From assembly GCF_040687965.1 (NCBI RefSeq), contig NZ_CP156084.1, positions 1,130,501 to 1,194,500 of the forward strand: a stretch of DNA of 64,000 bases. The letters run 5' to 3'. This DNA comes from Methylocystis echinoides (GTDB lineage Bacteria > Pseudomonadota > Alphaproteobacteria > Rhizobiales > Beijerinckiaceae). Of the stretch, positions 27,423 to 35,320 are shown piece by piece; positions within the stretch are counted from its first letter, which is position 1, and every line of letters starts with the position of its first letter. The notes beneath the pieces were generated by a model, which ran no database searches, had not been told where the DNA came from, and saw only the letters and a program-made list of their open reading frames with translations. Made by a program: the position numbers and the translations under genes.

Positions 27423-27746
27423 ATGAACAGGCGAGCTGCGGCGGTTTTCGTTTTCGCGATTGGTTTTTCGGGCGCCGCGGCGGCTGAAACATATACGCTC
27501 ACGATCAAGGACCACAAATTCGACCCTAGCGAGCTCAAGCTCCCCGCCGACAAGGCCGCGACGCTTGTCGTCAAGAATCTCGATGGGACGCCCGAGGAAT
27601 TCGAGTCGAAGCCCCTGCGCATAGAAAAAGTGGTGCCGGCCAACAGCGAGGCGACCTTCCAGCTGCGCGCGCTCAAGCCTGGGCGCTACAAATTCTTCGG
27701 CGAGTTCCACGAGGACAGCGCCAAGGGCGAACTGGTCGTCGAATAA
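27423..27746 (+). CDS. Periplasmic cupredoxin-like protein (iron uptake)
   Basis: 107 residues with a signal peptide (about 1-20, ending GAAAAE) and a small cupredoxin-type beta domain: ETYTLTIKDHKFDPSELKLP at the start, FESKPLRIEK and GRYKFFGEFHED. The blue-copper Cys ligand is missing, as in the EfeO/P19-type domains that work with Ftr1 permeases. Its stop overlaps the FTR1 gene start by one base, so the two are translated as a unit. It probably delivers or oxidises iron for the permease; that role is inferred from context. Confidence 0.87.
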   Translation: MNRRAAAVFVFAIGFSGAAAAETYTLTIKDHKFDPSELKLPADKAATLVVKNLDGTPEEFESKPLRIEKVVPANSEATFQLRALKPGRYKFFGEFHEDSAKGELVVE

Positions 27747-28576
27747 TGCTGGGCGCGCTGATCATCGTCTTTCGCGAGGCCATCGAGGCCGGCCTCATCA
27801 TCGGCATCGTCGCAGCGGTGACGCGCGGCGTTCCGGGATCGCGCGGCTTCATCGCCGGCGGCGTCGGCGGCGGCGTCCTGGGGGCGCTGGTGGTCGCCGC
27901 CTTCGCGGATCAGCTTTCGCGCGCCTTCGCGGGCAGCGGGCAGGAACTGTTCAATGCGGCGGTGCTGATGGTCGCTGTCGTCATGCTCGCCTGGCACAAT
28001 ATCTGGATGGCCCGCCACGGCCGCGAGTTGGCGCAGGAGCTTTCCGACGTGGGGCGGGCGGTGGCGCGCGGCGACCGCACGCTCTTTGCGCTCGCGACGG
28101 TCGTGGGCCTCGCCGTGCTGCGCGAGGGGTCGGAAGTGGCGCTCTTCCTCTACGGCGTGCTCGCTTCCGGCGAGTCGGCGACGAGCGTGCTGATCGGCGG
28201 CGTCGCGGGCCTGGCGCTCGGCGCGGCGACCAGCGTCGCGACCTTCTTCGGCCTCGTCTCCATTCCGCCGCGCCGGCTCTTCGCCGTGACGACGGCGCTG
28301 ATTACTTTGCTCGCGGCGGGTCTCGCCGCGCAGGCGGTGGCCTTCCTCCAGCAGGCGGGGACGATCACGGCGCTTTCCGACACGGTCTGGGACACGTCCT
28401 GGCTGTTGTCGGACAAAAGCATTCCCGGGCGCGTCCTGCATACGCTCATCGGCTATGCCGACCAGCCGTCGCAGATGCAAGTCGTGGTCTATGGGCTGAC
28501 GATCGCCGCTATTGTCGCGGCGACCAAACTCACCGCCATGACAGCGCCCGCGCCGGCGCGGGCGCCGGCGGAATGA
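27746..28576 (+). CDS. FTR1 family high-affinity iron permease
   Basis: 276 residues with about seven membrane helices. The two REXXE iron-binding motifs that define the family are present: REAIE at residues 10-14 and REGSE in the middle of the chain. It takes up ferric or ferrous iron (or lead in some homologues). It is coupled to the cupredoxin gene by a one-base overlap. No EfeB-type peroxidase is present, so this is a two-component form. Its 3-prime end overlaps the convergent DUF1259 gene by 47 bases. Confidence 0.92.
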   Translation: MLGALIIVFREAIEAGLIIGIVAAVTRGVPGSRGFIAGGVGGGVLGALVVAAFADQLSRAFAGSGQELFNAAVLMVAVVMLAWHNIWMARHGRELAQELSDVGRAVARGDRTLFALATVVGLAVLREGSEVALFLYGVLASGESATSVLIGGVAGLALGAATSVATFFGLVSIPPRRLFAVTTALITLLAAGLAAQAVAFLQQAGTITALSDTVWDTSWLLSDKSIPGRVLHTLIGYADQPSQMQVVVYGLTIAAIVAATKLTAMTAPAPARAPAE

Positions 28577-29441
28577 GGGCCGAGTCGCCGCCCAGAACGT
28601 CGAGTCCGCGCTTGAGGGCATAGGCGAGTTGGACCGCGTCGCCCTGGGCGAAGACATGCACGAAGGTGAGCCTCGGCTGGTCGTCCTGCATGTGATCGCA
28701 GAGGCCGGCGACCTCCAGACCGCCGGCGTGCAATGTCTCGACCAGGGGTTTCACTTCACTTGCGAGCGCGGCGAATTCGGCGGTGATCGCCGCCTTTCCG
28801 TCTCCCAGCGCCTGGAAATTCAGCGCTGACGCCGCCCCCAAGGCGGCAGGCGCCGGCGCGCCGCTTGCGCGGACCTCCTCGGCGCGAGGAATGAGAAACT
28901 GCCGGGCGCCCGACGTCATTCGCGCCTTGGCCCCGAGCGACGCCTCGATCTGCGCCAGCTCGGGCGGGGTCAAGTCCGGAGACGGATCAGCAAGATCAGC
29001 AGCCTTGATCGGGACCGCCCCGCGCAACGCCTGCGCCAGTTCGACCGGGTCGCCGTATCCCGCGACATGCAGATGCGCCCCCTCGGGGCGGGCGCGCAGC
29101 AAATGGTGATGCACGCCGGAGATTCGCACGCCCTGCGCCAGCAGCCTCGTCACCGCCCGGGGCGCCTCGACCTCGGCGACCACGAGGTCGCCGCGCATCA
29201 TGGCGTAACGGCCGATCTGCTGGAAGGCGACCCAGCCGCCGACGAGGCCCGGCGCGAGCTCGACGCCGTCGAGCCGCGTGCGCAGGTCGCGGCGCGGCAG
29301 TTCGTATCTGTGCGCCGTCCCGATCATGACGCCGTCGCGGCCCATCGCCGCGTCCACGCGCGACCAGTCGATTTCCGCCAGCGCCGCTGGCGCGCACAGC
29401 AGCGACCCAAACAGGGCGAGCGTTATCAGGGCGTTGCGCAT
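28530..29441 (-). CDS. DUF1259 (LppY/LpqO) domain protein, exported
   Basis: 303 residues. The start at 29441 gives a signal peptide ending PAALAEI; an ATG 11 codons upstream is less likely. Two tandem DUF1259-type halves are visible, each with the same landmarks: WSRVDAAMGRDGVM ... ISGVHHHLLRARPEGAHLHVAG in the first, and LETLHAGG-like ... CDHMQDDQPRLTFVHVFAQG in the second. The His-rich HHHLL and HxH patterns could bind metal. The family is of unknown function. Its end lies inside the FTR1 gene on the opposite strand. Confidence 0.85.
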   Translation of the reverse strand: MRNALITLALFGSLLCAPAALAEIDWSRVDAAMGRDGVMIGTAHRYELPRRDLRTRLDGVELAPGLVGGWVAFQQIGRYAMMRGDLVVAEVEAPRAVTRLLAQGVRISGVHHHLLRARPEGAHLHVAGYGDPVELAQALRGAVPIKAADLADPSPDLTPPELAQIEASLGAKARMTSGARQFLIPRAEEVRASGAPAPAALGAASALNFQALGDGKAAITAEFAALASEVKPLVETLHAGGLEVAGLCDHMQDDQPRLTFVHVFAQGDAVQLAYALKRGLDVLGGDSALIPPAPAPARALSWR

Positions 29442-29518
29442 GGGCCTTCCTCCCCGGGGGCGTCCGCCAGACATGGCGCGGGCGTCGAGGAGGAACAGGC
29501 CCGGGTCGTGCGCGAAGA

Positions 29519-29944
29519 CTAGTCGCGCGCGATGATGTTGATCTTCTTGATCACCCGCTCCGGCTCGGGCCGGACCAGATCAACCGAGAGCAGCCCGTTG
29601 ACCAGATCGGCGCCCAGCACCTGCATGCCTTCGGCGAGGAGGAAGGCGCGCTGGAACTGCCGCGCAGCGATGCCCCTGTGCAGGAAGTGCCGCTCGCGCT
29701 CCTCGATTTGCCGGCCCCGGATGACGAGCTGGTTTTCCTCCAGAGACACATCGAGCTGGTCGCGCGTGAAGCCGGCGACGGCCAAGGTGATGCGCAACCG
29801 CTCGGGCTCGTTTTCCGTGCGCGGGAGCCGTTCGATATTATAGGGCGGATAGCCGTCGGCGCCGCTGCGCGTGACGCGCTCGAGGGCGCGTTCAATTTCG
29901 TCGAAACCCAATAGAAACGGCGAATTCAGCGGGGGACGCGACAT
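29519..29944 (-). CDS. Small heat shock protein, Hsp20 family (IbpA-like)
   Basis: 141 residues with the alpha-crystallin domain: PPYNIERL at its start, LRITLAVAGFTRDQLDVSLE in the middle, and GLLSVDLVRPEP at its end, then a short tail (KKINI). It is an ATP-independent holdase for unfolded proteins. The class A rhizobial forms are often controlled by RNA thermometers; I could not draw a convincing one in the short leader. It is divergent from a cluster of small envelope genes. Confidence 0.93.
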   Translation of the reverse strand: MSRPPLNSPFLLGFDEIERALERVTRSGADGYPPYNIERLPRTENEPERLRITLAVAGFTRDQLDVSLEENQLVIRGRQIEERERHFLHRGIAARQFQRAFLLAEGMQVLGADLVNGLLSVDLVRPEPERVIKKINIIARD

Positions 29945-30119
29945 GGTGTGAAGCCCTTCTGGCGCCTCTGTTTTGGCGGGGACCCGTCTGGCGTCTCCGC
30001 ATGAGATTTATGGCCGAGCGCGGGCCCGCGATCAAGCGGGGCGTCGCGCCGGCCGCCATTGACGCAAGCGGCGCGCGCCCCCATCTGCGGGCAGTCTTTC
30101 CTCTTCGTCGGCGGCGCCC

Positions 30120-30518
30120 ATGCATCCTGTCACGCTGCGCCTTGCGTTCCTGGCGACCGCCCTCGCGCCCTTCGTCGCGCAGGCGGAGGAAACGCCGGCG
30201 ATCATCGCGCCGGAAGGCGACCGCTTCACCCTTCAGCCGCTCAACGGTGGCTATCTGCGCCTGAACCGCGACACTGGCGCCGTCTCCTATTGCTCGGCGA
30301 AGGAGGGCGTCGCCGTCTGCCGCCTCGGCGCCGACGAGCGCGCGACGCTTCAAGCCGAGATCGAGAGGCTGCGCGCCGAGAACGCAAGGCTGCAAGCGCA
30401 GATTGCGAAGGGGCCGCCGACGCTTCCCGGCGAGCAGGAGTTCGAGCGGGCGCTCTCCTTTACCGAGCGCTTCTTGCGACGCATAATCCGCCTGTTCAAG
30501 GAAGAAGCGCCGAATTGA
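30120..30518 (+). CDS. Hypothetical exported protein with coiled coil
   Basis: 132 residues. Signal peptide about 1-22 (APFVAQAEE). A small beta region (RFTLQPLNGGYLRLNRDTG) with two cysteines (SYCSAKEGVAVC) precedes a coiled coil (LQAEIERLRAENARLQAQI) and a basic C-terminus. The layout is typical of small periplasmic proteins in rhizobia. First of three closely spaced genes (30120-31210). Function unknown. Confidence 0.75.
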   Translation: MHPVTLRLAFLATALAPFVAQAEETPAIIAPEGDRFTLQPLNGGYLRLNRDTGAVSYCSAKEGVAVCRLGADERATLQAEIERLRAENARLQAQIAKGPPTLPGEQEFERALSFTERFLRRIIRLFKEEAPN

Positions 30519-30530
30519 CAGGGGGCTTCG

Positions 30531-30917
30531 ATGACCGACGACGAACCCTTCGCCAACTGGCCGCATCTTGAGAAACCCACGCGCCTCGAGCGCGATTTTT
30601 TAGTCCTCTCCCGCCCAACCGAAACGGAATCTCCCTCTATGGCGTCTAAGAACGCGCTCGAAAATTTCCTCGGCGGCTCGCCGATCAACGTCGCCATCCG
30701 ACTGTTTTTCATCTCGCTCGTCGTCGGCGCGCTGCTGATGTGGCTGGAGCTGCGGCCCATCGACATTCTGCGCGGCGTGCAGGCCTTTTTCGACCGGATT
30801 TATCACCTCGGCTTCGGCGCGGTGAAGGAGCTCGTAAGCTATCTGCTCGCAGGCGCAGTGTTTGTCGTGCCGGCCTGGCTGATCCTGCGGCTCATGAACA
30901 TGAGCGGGCGCAGATGA
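30531..30917 (+). CDS. Small integral membrane protein (DUF6460-like)
   Basis: 128 residues. A soluble 36-residue N-terminus, then NFLGGSPINVAIRLFFISLV and two hydrophobic segments (about 55-75 and 100-122) with a conserved-looking amphipathic piece between them. It resembles DUF6460 proteins of alphaproteobacteria; the match is from memory of the pattern. ATG 30531 has GGGGG upstream; ATG 30639 (MASKNALENF) is an alternative shorter start. Its stop overlaps the next ATG. Confidence 0.7.
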   Translation: MTDDEPFANWPHLEKPTRLERDFLVLSRPTETESPSMASKNALENFLGGSPINVAIRLFFISLVVGALLMWLELRPIDILRGVQAFFDRIYHLGFGAVKELVSYLLAGAVFVVPAWLILRLMNMSGRR

Positions 30918-31210
30918 GGCGCACGGGTCTTCTCGTCTTACTGCTCCTGCCGCTCTCCTCGACGCTCGTGCGAGCCGCGAGCGACGACGCTTGGCGGGAC
31001 TTTCGCATCGACGTGGAAAAGAGCTGTGAAAAGGCCGTCGCCGGGCGGCTCGACCATGCGACGATCCACGTTGACCCTTTCGGCAGCGAAACTTATGGCG
31101 TCGCACTCGCGCGCGGCCTGTCGCGGGACGCGAAGGCCCCGCGCGTCATCGTCTGCATCTATGACAAGCGCTCGAAGCGGGCCGAGGCGAGCGGGGAATT
31201 TGCGCCCTAG
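30914..31210 (+). CDS. Small hypothetical exported protein
   Basis: 98 residues with a signal peptide (about 1-21, ending TLVRAAS). The mature part has DFRIDVEKSCEKAV and PRVIVCIYDKRSKRAEASGE, with two cysteines that may pair. It starts within the stop of the preceding gene (ATGA overlap). Its last four bases overlap the convergent extensin-like gene. No family recognised. Confidence 0.7.
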   Translation: MRRTGLLVLLLLPLSSTLVRAASDDAWRDFRIDVEKSCEKAVAGRLDHATIHVDPFGSETYGVALARGLSRDAKAPRVIVCIYDKRSKRAEASGEFAP

Positions 31211-32094
31211 CGCCGGCGAATCGAGGACGTTAGATCGCCCTCGGTCGCCTCATCCCGTCGCGGCGGCAGCGGCGCGTCGGGCGCGTTGAGCGGCCCAAAG
31301 CCGTCGCCGCCCTCGAAGGCGGCGCGCGGCGGCCGGCCCGTCGTGTCGTTGTCCGTCTCCTCGCCCGCGCCGGGCTTGGCGTTGCGCATGGCGATCAGCG
31401 GCGATTCCTCGGGCGGCGGCAGGGTCTCCTGCGGCGCGGGCTTGCAGATCGCGCGTCCGGAGCGGCCATGCAGGGCGAGATCGACGTGAATATGGTTGTA
31501 ATGGAAGGCGTTGGAGCCCGGCGACAGCACCGTGGTGAAATGTTCGCAGGAGCCGCGATGCACGTCCATCAGAAAGGCCCGCGTCTGCTCGTCGCCGCGC
31601 CACCAATCGCGCACCAGCGTGATCTGGCGCCCGTCCTCGAGGACGAAGCCGCCGATGTCGAGCGCATTGCCGAAGGCGTGTTCGGAGAGCTGCGCGCCGC
31701 TTTGATTGTTCATGCCCCGGCAGGCGTAGGAGCCCATCGAGTCGATGCGGACCACGCGGCTGCCGAAACGCGCCTGCGCGGCCGGCTGGACCGTATCGGC
31801 GAGCCATTGGTCGAGTTCCGCGACCATTGAGCAATCGAGCGTCGCCGTGGCGTTGAAAGCTACCGCGCCGCCCTGCAGCGCGGTCACCTTGAACGGCTTC
31901 GTGAGGCCGCAGATGCCCGGGCCCTCCAGCTCATTGGCGAGCGCAATGAAGTCTGACGGCTGCACCCGCCGTTGCGCGATGCAGGCGTTTTCCGCCTGGG
32001 TGCGCCAAGCCGGCCGCTGCGGCCGGAACGGACCGGCGCAGCCCGCCAGCGTCGCGGCGGCGAAGAGCAAGAGGAGCGTGGCGCGGCGGACCAT
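31207..32094 (-). CDS. Extensin-like C-terminal domain lipoprotein
   Basis: 295 residues. A lipoprotein signal (LAGC, Cys about 19) is followed by an extensin-like C-terminal domain (about 35-225). Typical landmarks are VQPSDFIALANELEGPGICG, the YACRGMNNQSGAQLSEHAFG segment, and NAFHYNHIHVDLA. The conserved His/Asp set (SEHAFGNALDIGGF, HYNHIHVD) resembles peptidoglycan D,D/L,D-peptidases of the LAS type, so cell-wall hydrolysis is plausible. The last 70 residues are disordered and Pro-rich. Confidence 0.87.
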   Translation of the reverse strand: MVRRATLLLLFAAATLAGCAGPFRPQRPAWRTQAENACIAQRRVQPSDFIALANELEGPGICGLTKPFKVTALQGGAVAFNATATLDCSMVAELDQWLADTVQPAAQARFGSRVVRIDSMGSYACRGMNNQSGAQLSEHAFGNALDIGGFVLEDGRQITLVRDWWRGDEQTRAFLMDVHRGSCEHFTTVLSPGSNAFHYNHIHVDLALHGRSGRAICKPAPQETLPPPEESPLIAMRNAKPGAGEETDNDTTGRPPRAAFEGGDGFGPLNAPDAPLPPRRDEATEGDLTSSIRRR

Positions 32095-32212
32095 GCCGCA
32101 TAGAGTGGCGGACGGTCAGTTAAGCGAGCGTCGAAAAATTTAGTTAACCGAGAAATTTCCGAAGACTGTGGCCGCGTGACATAAGTGGCTCGTTGACGAC
32201 CTGCCGGGCCGG

Positions 32213-32259
32213 CCTCGTCCTTCGCGACGCGCGCCTGAGCGCGCTCCTTCAGGATGAGG
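32213..32259. repeat. Rhizobiales-type extragenic palindrome, copy 1
   Basis: Sequence of the type CCTCGTCCTTCG...GCGCGCCTGAGCGCGC...TTCAGGATGAGG, an imperfect palindrome common between genes in Hyphomicrobiales. It lies 27 bases from a second related copy, in opposite sense. Confidence 0.7.
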
Positions 32260-32286
32260 CCTCAGTGCACGATCAAAATGAAGAAG

Positions 32287-32334
32287 CCCCTCATGCTGAG
32301 GAGCCTGCGCAGCAGGCGTCTCGAAGCATCAAGG
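32287..32334. repeat. Rhizobiales-type extragenic palindrome, copy 2
   Basis: CCTCATGCTGAGGAGC...CAGCAGGCGTCTCGAAGCAT, the reverse-sense relative of the element at 32213-32259. The pair fills most of the gap between the extensin-like and DUF2852 genes. Confidence 0.7.
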
Positions 32335-32350
32335 CCGCAACGCCTCCTAG

Positions 32351-32380
32351 AAAACGAAACGGCCGGCGTTTCCGCCGGCC
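32351..32380 (-). terminator. Terminator of the DUF2852 gene
   Basis: GGCCGGCG-TTTC-CGCCGGCC (32361-32380). On the minus strand it is followed by GTTTCGTTTT. It starts 14 bases after the DUF2852 stop. Confidence 0.75.
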
Positions 32381-32393
32381 GCCTTTGAGATCG

Positions 32394-32864
32394 TTACTGC
32401 GGGGCTCCCCCCTTGCGGGCCCGCATGAAGGATTCGAATTCTTCCCGGTCGCGGGCGCGGCGCAATTCGGCGATATGTTCGGCGAAATCACGCTCGGCTT
32501 CGGCGAGCTTGCGACGCTCTTCCTCGAGGCGGGCGAGTTCGCCTTCCCGCCATTCGTCGAAGGCGACGTTGCCGGTCGAGCGCATGAAAGACGGGCCCGC
32601 CCAGCCGCCGCTCGCGGCCTCGCGCGACACCTCGCCGAAAGCCTCCTTGACCTTGGCGCCCTGCTCGGCCGCGAAGGAGAACAGGTCGCCCTGATAGCCG
32701 AAGCTCTTGCCCCAGAGCTTGAGGAACAGCAGCGCGAGGCCGATCGGCCAGAAGATGAAGAAGCCGAGAACGATGGCCGCGACTTCGAACGGCCTCCAAT
32801 GCGCGCACCCTCCCTGACGCCCCCAGGGTGAGGCGGACATTCGGGAATGATGATTGCAGCTCAT
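32394..32864 (-). CDS. DUF2852 family membrane protein
   Basis: 156 residues. One strong membrane segment (WRPFEVAAIVLGFFIFWPIG) is followed by ALLFLKLWGKSFG, a glycine-rich stretch (GNVAFDEWREGE) and a long charged helix (LARLEEERRKLAEAERDFAE) likely to be coiled coil. This matches DUF2852, a conserved alphaproteobacterial family of unknown role. GGAG lies six bases before ATG 32864, which is preferred over an in-frame start at 32927 and a later one at 32840. A near-consensus promoter precedes it. Confidence 0.85.
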   Translation of the reverse strand: MSCNHHSRMSASPWGRQGGCAHWRPFEVAAIVLGFFIFWPIGLALLFLKLWGKSFGYQGDLFSFAAEQGAKVKEAFGEVSREAASGGWAGPSFMRSTGNVAFDEWREGELARLEEERRKLAEAERDFAEHIAELRRARDREEFESFMRARKGGAPQ

Positions 32865-32907
32865 AGTTGGCTCCAGTCTGATGCTCGGCCTTCGGACTTC
32901 CGGCGCC

Positions 32908-32945
32908 GATGTAAATGTTATACACATTCACATCGTTTTTTGCAA
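32908..32945 (-). promoter_or_regulatory. Sigma-70-type promoter with overlapping inverted repeat, for the DUF2852 gene
   Basis: On the minus strand TTGCAA (32945-32940), a 17-base spacer and TATAAC (32922-32917) form a near-consensus promoter. An inverted repeat with 11-base arms and one mismatch (32908-32918 and 32924-32934) covers the -10 box and part of the spacer. The arms are AT-rich in a GC-rich setting, so a repressor site is plausible. The DUF2852 ATG is about 45 bases downstream. Confidence 0.6.
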
Positions 32946-33056
32946 GGAGCGGGGCCTTGGCCGCGTTTTGCAACGAGAGGCTCGGCGGGCTCGTCTTTCG
33001 CGTCGACAAGACCCGAACCGCCGGCCTCGCGCATATCGGAACGGCCTCGCTGTCCT

Positions 33057-33497
33057 TCAAGACCCTTCGGATTCGCAGCTCAAAATCCAGGTGCGGTCGC
33101 AGAAGGCGACATAGAGGCGCTCCTGCCCGAGCGCGGCGCCGAGCTCGGTTGCGAGCTCGTTCAGCATGGCCTCGATCTCTTCGTCCGGGAGATCGCCGAG
33201 ATAGGCGTGCACGGCCTCGCCGGTGAAAATCGCGACGGGCTCGCGGTCGGAGCCGACGCCGCCGCCCGCCTTCGGCCAAGCATAGGTGACCTCGGCGCGG
33301 GCGAACATGCCGGAAAGGGCCGGCTTGCCCGCTTCAACCCTGGACCGCATCCAGCGCTGCGCGGTGCGCACGGCCTCGGAGACGTCATAGACGCGCCCCT
33401 CCGCGTCCCAGCCCTCGCGCAGGCCTACCGTGATCCGGAAATCCCGCCGCGGCCCCTGAGAGCCGTCGACGATGCGATAATCTTTGGCGTCGCTCAT
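33057..33497 (-). CDS. Conserved hypothetical protein
   Basis: 146 residues, soluble, no signal. The chain includes DYRIVDGSQGPRRDFRITVG at the start, a VEAGKPALSGMFARAEVTYAW stretch and the ending CDRTWILSCESEGS. I recognise no family. Codon use fits the genome and the frame is well formed. It lies upstream of the DUF2852 promoter region on the same strand. Confidence 0.65.
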   Translation of the reverse strand: MSDAKDYRIVDGSQGPRRDFRITVGLREGWDAEGRVYDVSEAVRTAQRWMRSRVEAGKPALSGMFARAEVTYAWPKAGGGVGSDREPVAIFTGEAVHAYLGDLPDEEIEAMLNELATELGAALGQERLYVAFCDRTWILSCESEGS

Positions 33498-33556
33498 CGG
33501 GCCAAGGTAAGGCGCCGACCGGGACGGGAGAAGGAAAATTCAAGCGGCCTCGGCGC

Positions 33557-33673
33557 TCACGTCCCCGTGGCGATTTTGACCACTCCAATTATCATGGCGC
33601 CGAGAAACGTCGCTGATAAAGCGCACGCCAGAATCGACACGATCACGCCCTCGACGTCACTTTCGCCCAACAT
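33557..33673 (-). CDS. Small membrane protein, 38 residues
   Basis: MLGESDVEGV then IVSILACALSATFLGAMIIG and a short polar tail. One predicted membrane helix. A GGGAGGCGGGC Shine-Dalgarno-like stretch sits directly before ATG 33673. Very short, so the call rests on the Shine-Dalgarno and the hydrophobic pattern; a similar short gene occurs at 36951-37097. Confidence 0.5.
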   Translation of the reverse strand: MLGESDVEGVIVSILACALSATFLGAMIIGVVKIATGT

Positions 33674-33977
33674 GCCCGCCTCCCTCATTTCCTTAACAAG
33701 ACATTAAGGGAAGCGCGCCCGTCTCGTGTGTGCGCCAACGCACGCGGCGGGCGTCAAGCGAACAAGCGCCGAGTTCGATTGTTGAAGAGGAGCCATCGCG
33801 CCAGATGCGAAAGCGATTGTCGCACAATCGTCTAGTAAGGAAATCAACGCTCTTGCGTCCCCGCGAGCCGGACGTTCAGAAAGAAACCGCCGGGCGCTCG
33901 ATCATCTTCTATGGAGACTTTTCCTGACCGGGGAGGTATTTACATCAATTGATCTTGCTTGCGCCAGGACGCGTCGC
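33674..33977. other. Intergenic region before the STAS-kinase gene
   Basis: 304 bases. CCTTAA-CAAGACA-TTAAGG at 33692-33710 is an inverted repeat that may mark a promoter or operator of the small minus-strand gene. A 65-residue plus-strand frame at 33730-33927 looks random. GGGGAGG at about 33939 has no start codon near it in a good frame. Confidence 0.4.
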
Positions 33978-35126
33978 ATGGGCCTCGAAATCGTCGTCTG
34001 CCAAAATCTCACGCCGACCGTCCTGCGCCTCGCGGGGCGGATAGACAATGAAACGAGCGCGTCGCTCGCCGCGGCGATTGAGGGTACGGAGGGCGCGATC
34101 ACGCTCGATATGGCTGACTGCGAATATGTCTCCAGCGCGGGACTTCGCGTGCTGCTCATCGCGCATCGCGATCTCGCCCGCAAAGGCTACGCTCTGTCGC
34201 TGGCGAATGTCTCGGCTCTGGTCTTTTCCGTATTCGAAGTCACTGGCTTGGATCAGATCCTGCGCCTCCGGAAGACGCCGCGCTCAATTTCACTCGAAGG
34301 GGCGGAACTGATTTCCGCCGGCGCATGTGGCGATTGTTATCGCCTCGACTCAGAAACGGTTGTCAAATTGTATCGTGACGGGGTCGATCCCGGCGTTGCG
34401 GAGAAAGAAAAGCAATTTGCGAAGGCTGCCTTTCTTCTCGGCATACCGACCGCCCTCTCCTACGACGTCGTCGCTTATGGAGGACGAACCGGCATCGTGT
34501 ATGAGATGGTCGATGCCGAGCTTTTCAGCGCCATCATCAAAGACGACCCTCTAAACACAGCCAAATACGGGCGGATGCTTTCCGATATTGCGAAAAGCGT
34601 GCATTCGATCAAAGGCGATCCCGCGATTTTTCCGCGCATCAAGGACCAGTTTCTGGACTACATCGGGCAGACGAGCGCCTTTCTCGAGGCGTCAGACGTC
34701 GATTTTCTGCTTGAGCGTCTTCGCGCTATTCCGGATAGCGAAAATTGTGTTCATTTCGATCTCCATTCGAGCAACGTGATGATCCGAAACAGCGAGCCGA
34801 TCATCATCGACATGGGGGATTTGTCTATCGGCAGCTATTTGTTCGACTTGGGCCTCATCTACATGATCTACGGGCTTCCCGAACTCGGCTTTTGCGAGTT
34901 GGTCACCAAGATGCCCTCGGATCAGGGCTTGCAATTGTGTGATAGTTTCATCTCGTCTTACTTCGCCGACAAGGGCGCTGCGGATTACGCGTTTTTTCAA
35001 CAGAACCGATATTTCCTGGCGTCATTGCGGGCGATCTACACCATTACCTTCCTGCCCTACATGCGGTCGCGAATGATCGAGGTGGTGCGAGACGCGCTCT
35101 TGCCGAAGATGCGCTCCAGTTTGTAA
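33978..35126 (+). CDS. STAS domain fused to a protein/small-molecule kinase-like domain
   Basis: 382 residues, soluble. Residues 1-100 form a STAS domain (anti-sigma factor antagonist type) with the DCEYVSSAGLRVLL motif; S52 or S53 would be the phosphorylation site. Residues about 105-380 resemble the aminoglycoside phosphotransferase/kinase fold: GACGDCYRL and VVKLY (K130) as nucleotide loop and lysine, HFDLHSSNVM (259-268) as the catalytic loop with D261 and N266, and IIIDMGD (275-281) as the metal-binding motif. It may belong to the TIGR02172-like kinase group. AGGA lies eight bases before the ATG. Lower GC than the core genes. Partners unknown. Confidence 0.8.
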   Translation: MGLEIVVCQNLTPTVLRLAGRIDNETSASLAAAIEGTEGAITLDMADCEYVSSAGLRVLLIAHRDLARKGYALSLANVSALVFSVFEVTGLDQILRLRKTPRSISLEGAELISAGACGDCYRLDSETVVKLYRDGVDPGVAEKEKQFAKAAFLLGIPTALSYDVVAYGGRTGIVYEMVDAELFSAIIKDDPLNTAKYGRMLSDIAKSVHSIKGDPAIFPRIKDQFLDYIGQTSAFLEASDVDFLLERLRAIPDSENCVHFDLHSSNVMIRNSEPIIIDMGDLSIGSYLFDLGLIYMIYGLPELGFCELVTKMPSDQGLQLCDSFISSYFADKGAADYAFFQQNRYFLASLRAIYTITFLPYMRSRMIEVVRDALLPKMRSSL

Positions 35127-35320
35127 GCCTTCTCAATTGTTCGGCAGAGAGGGTTCGCTTCGAGATCAACTAATCGGGCGGAGCCGCCGGGCGTTCCTTT
35201 GGCAGCCGAAGCCTAGGGGTTGAAAAGCGAGCCCGAGTGGCCATCTAGGAAGGGCTTTGGGTGCGGGCTGAGGTCCCCCTGGGGGTCGCCCTGCCGGACG
35301 CGTAAAGAGGATAGGCGAAA

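Noticed and set aside
29945-30010. ROSE-type RNA thermometer before the Hsp20 gene
   Set aside because: No convincing pairing of the Shine-Dalgarno region could be drawn in the leader.
33730-33927. 65-residue plus frame before the STAS-kinase gene
   Set aside because: No Shine-Dalgarno and no protein-like pattern.
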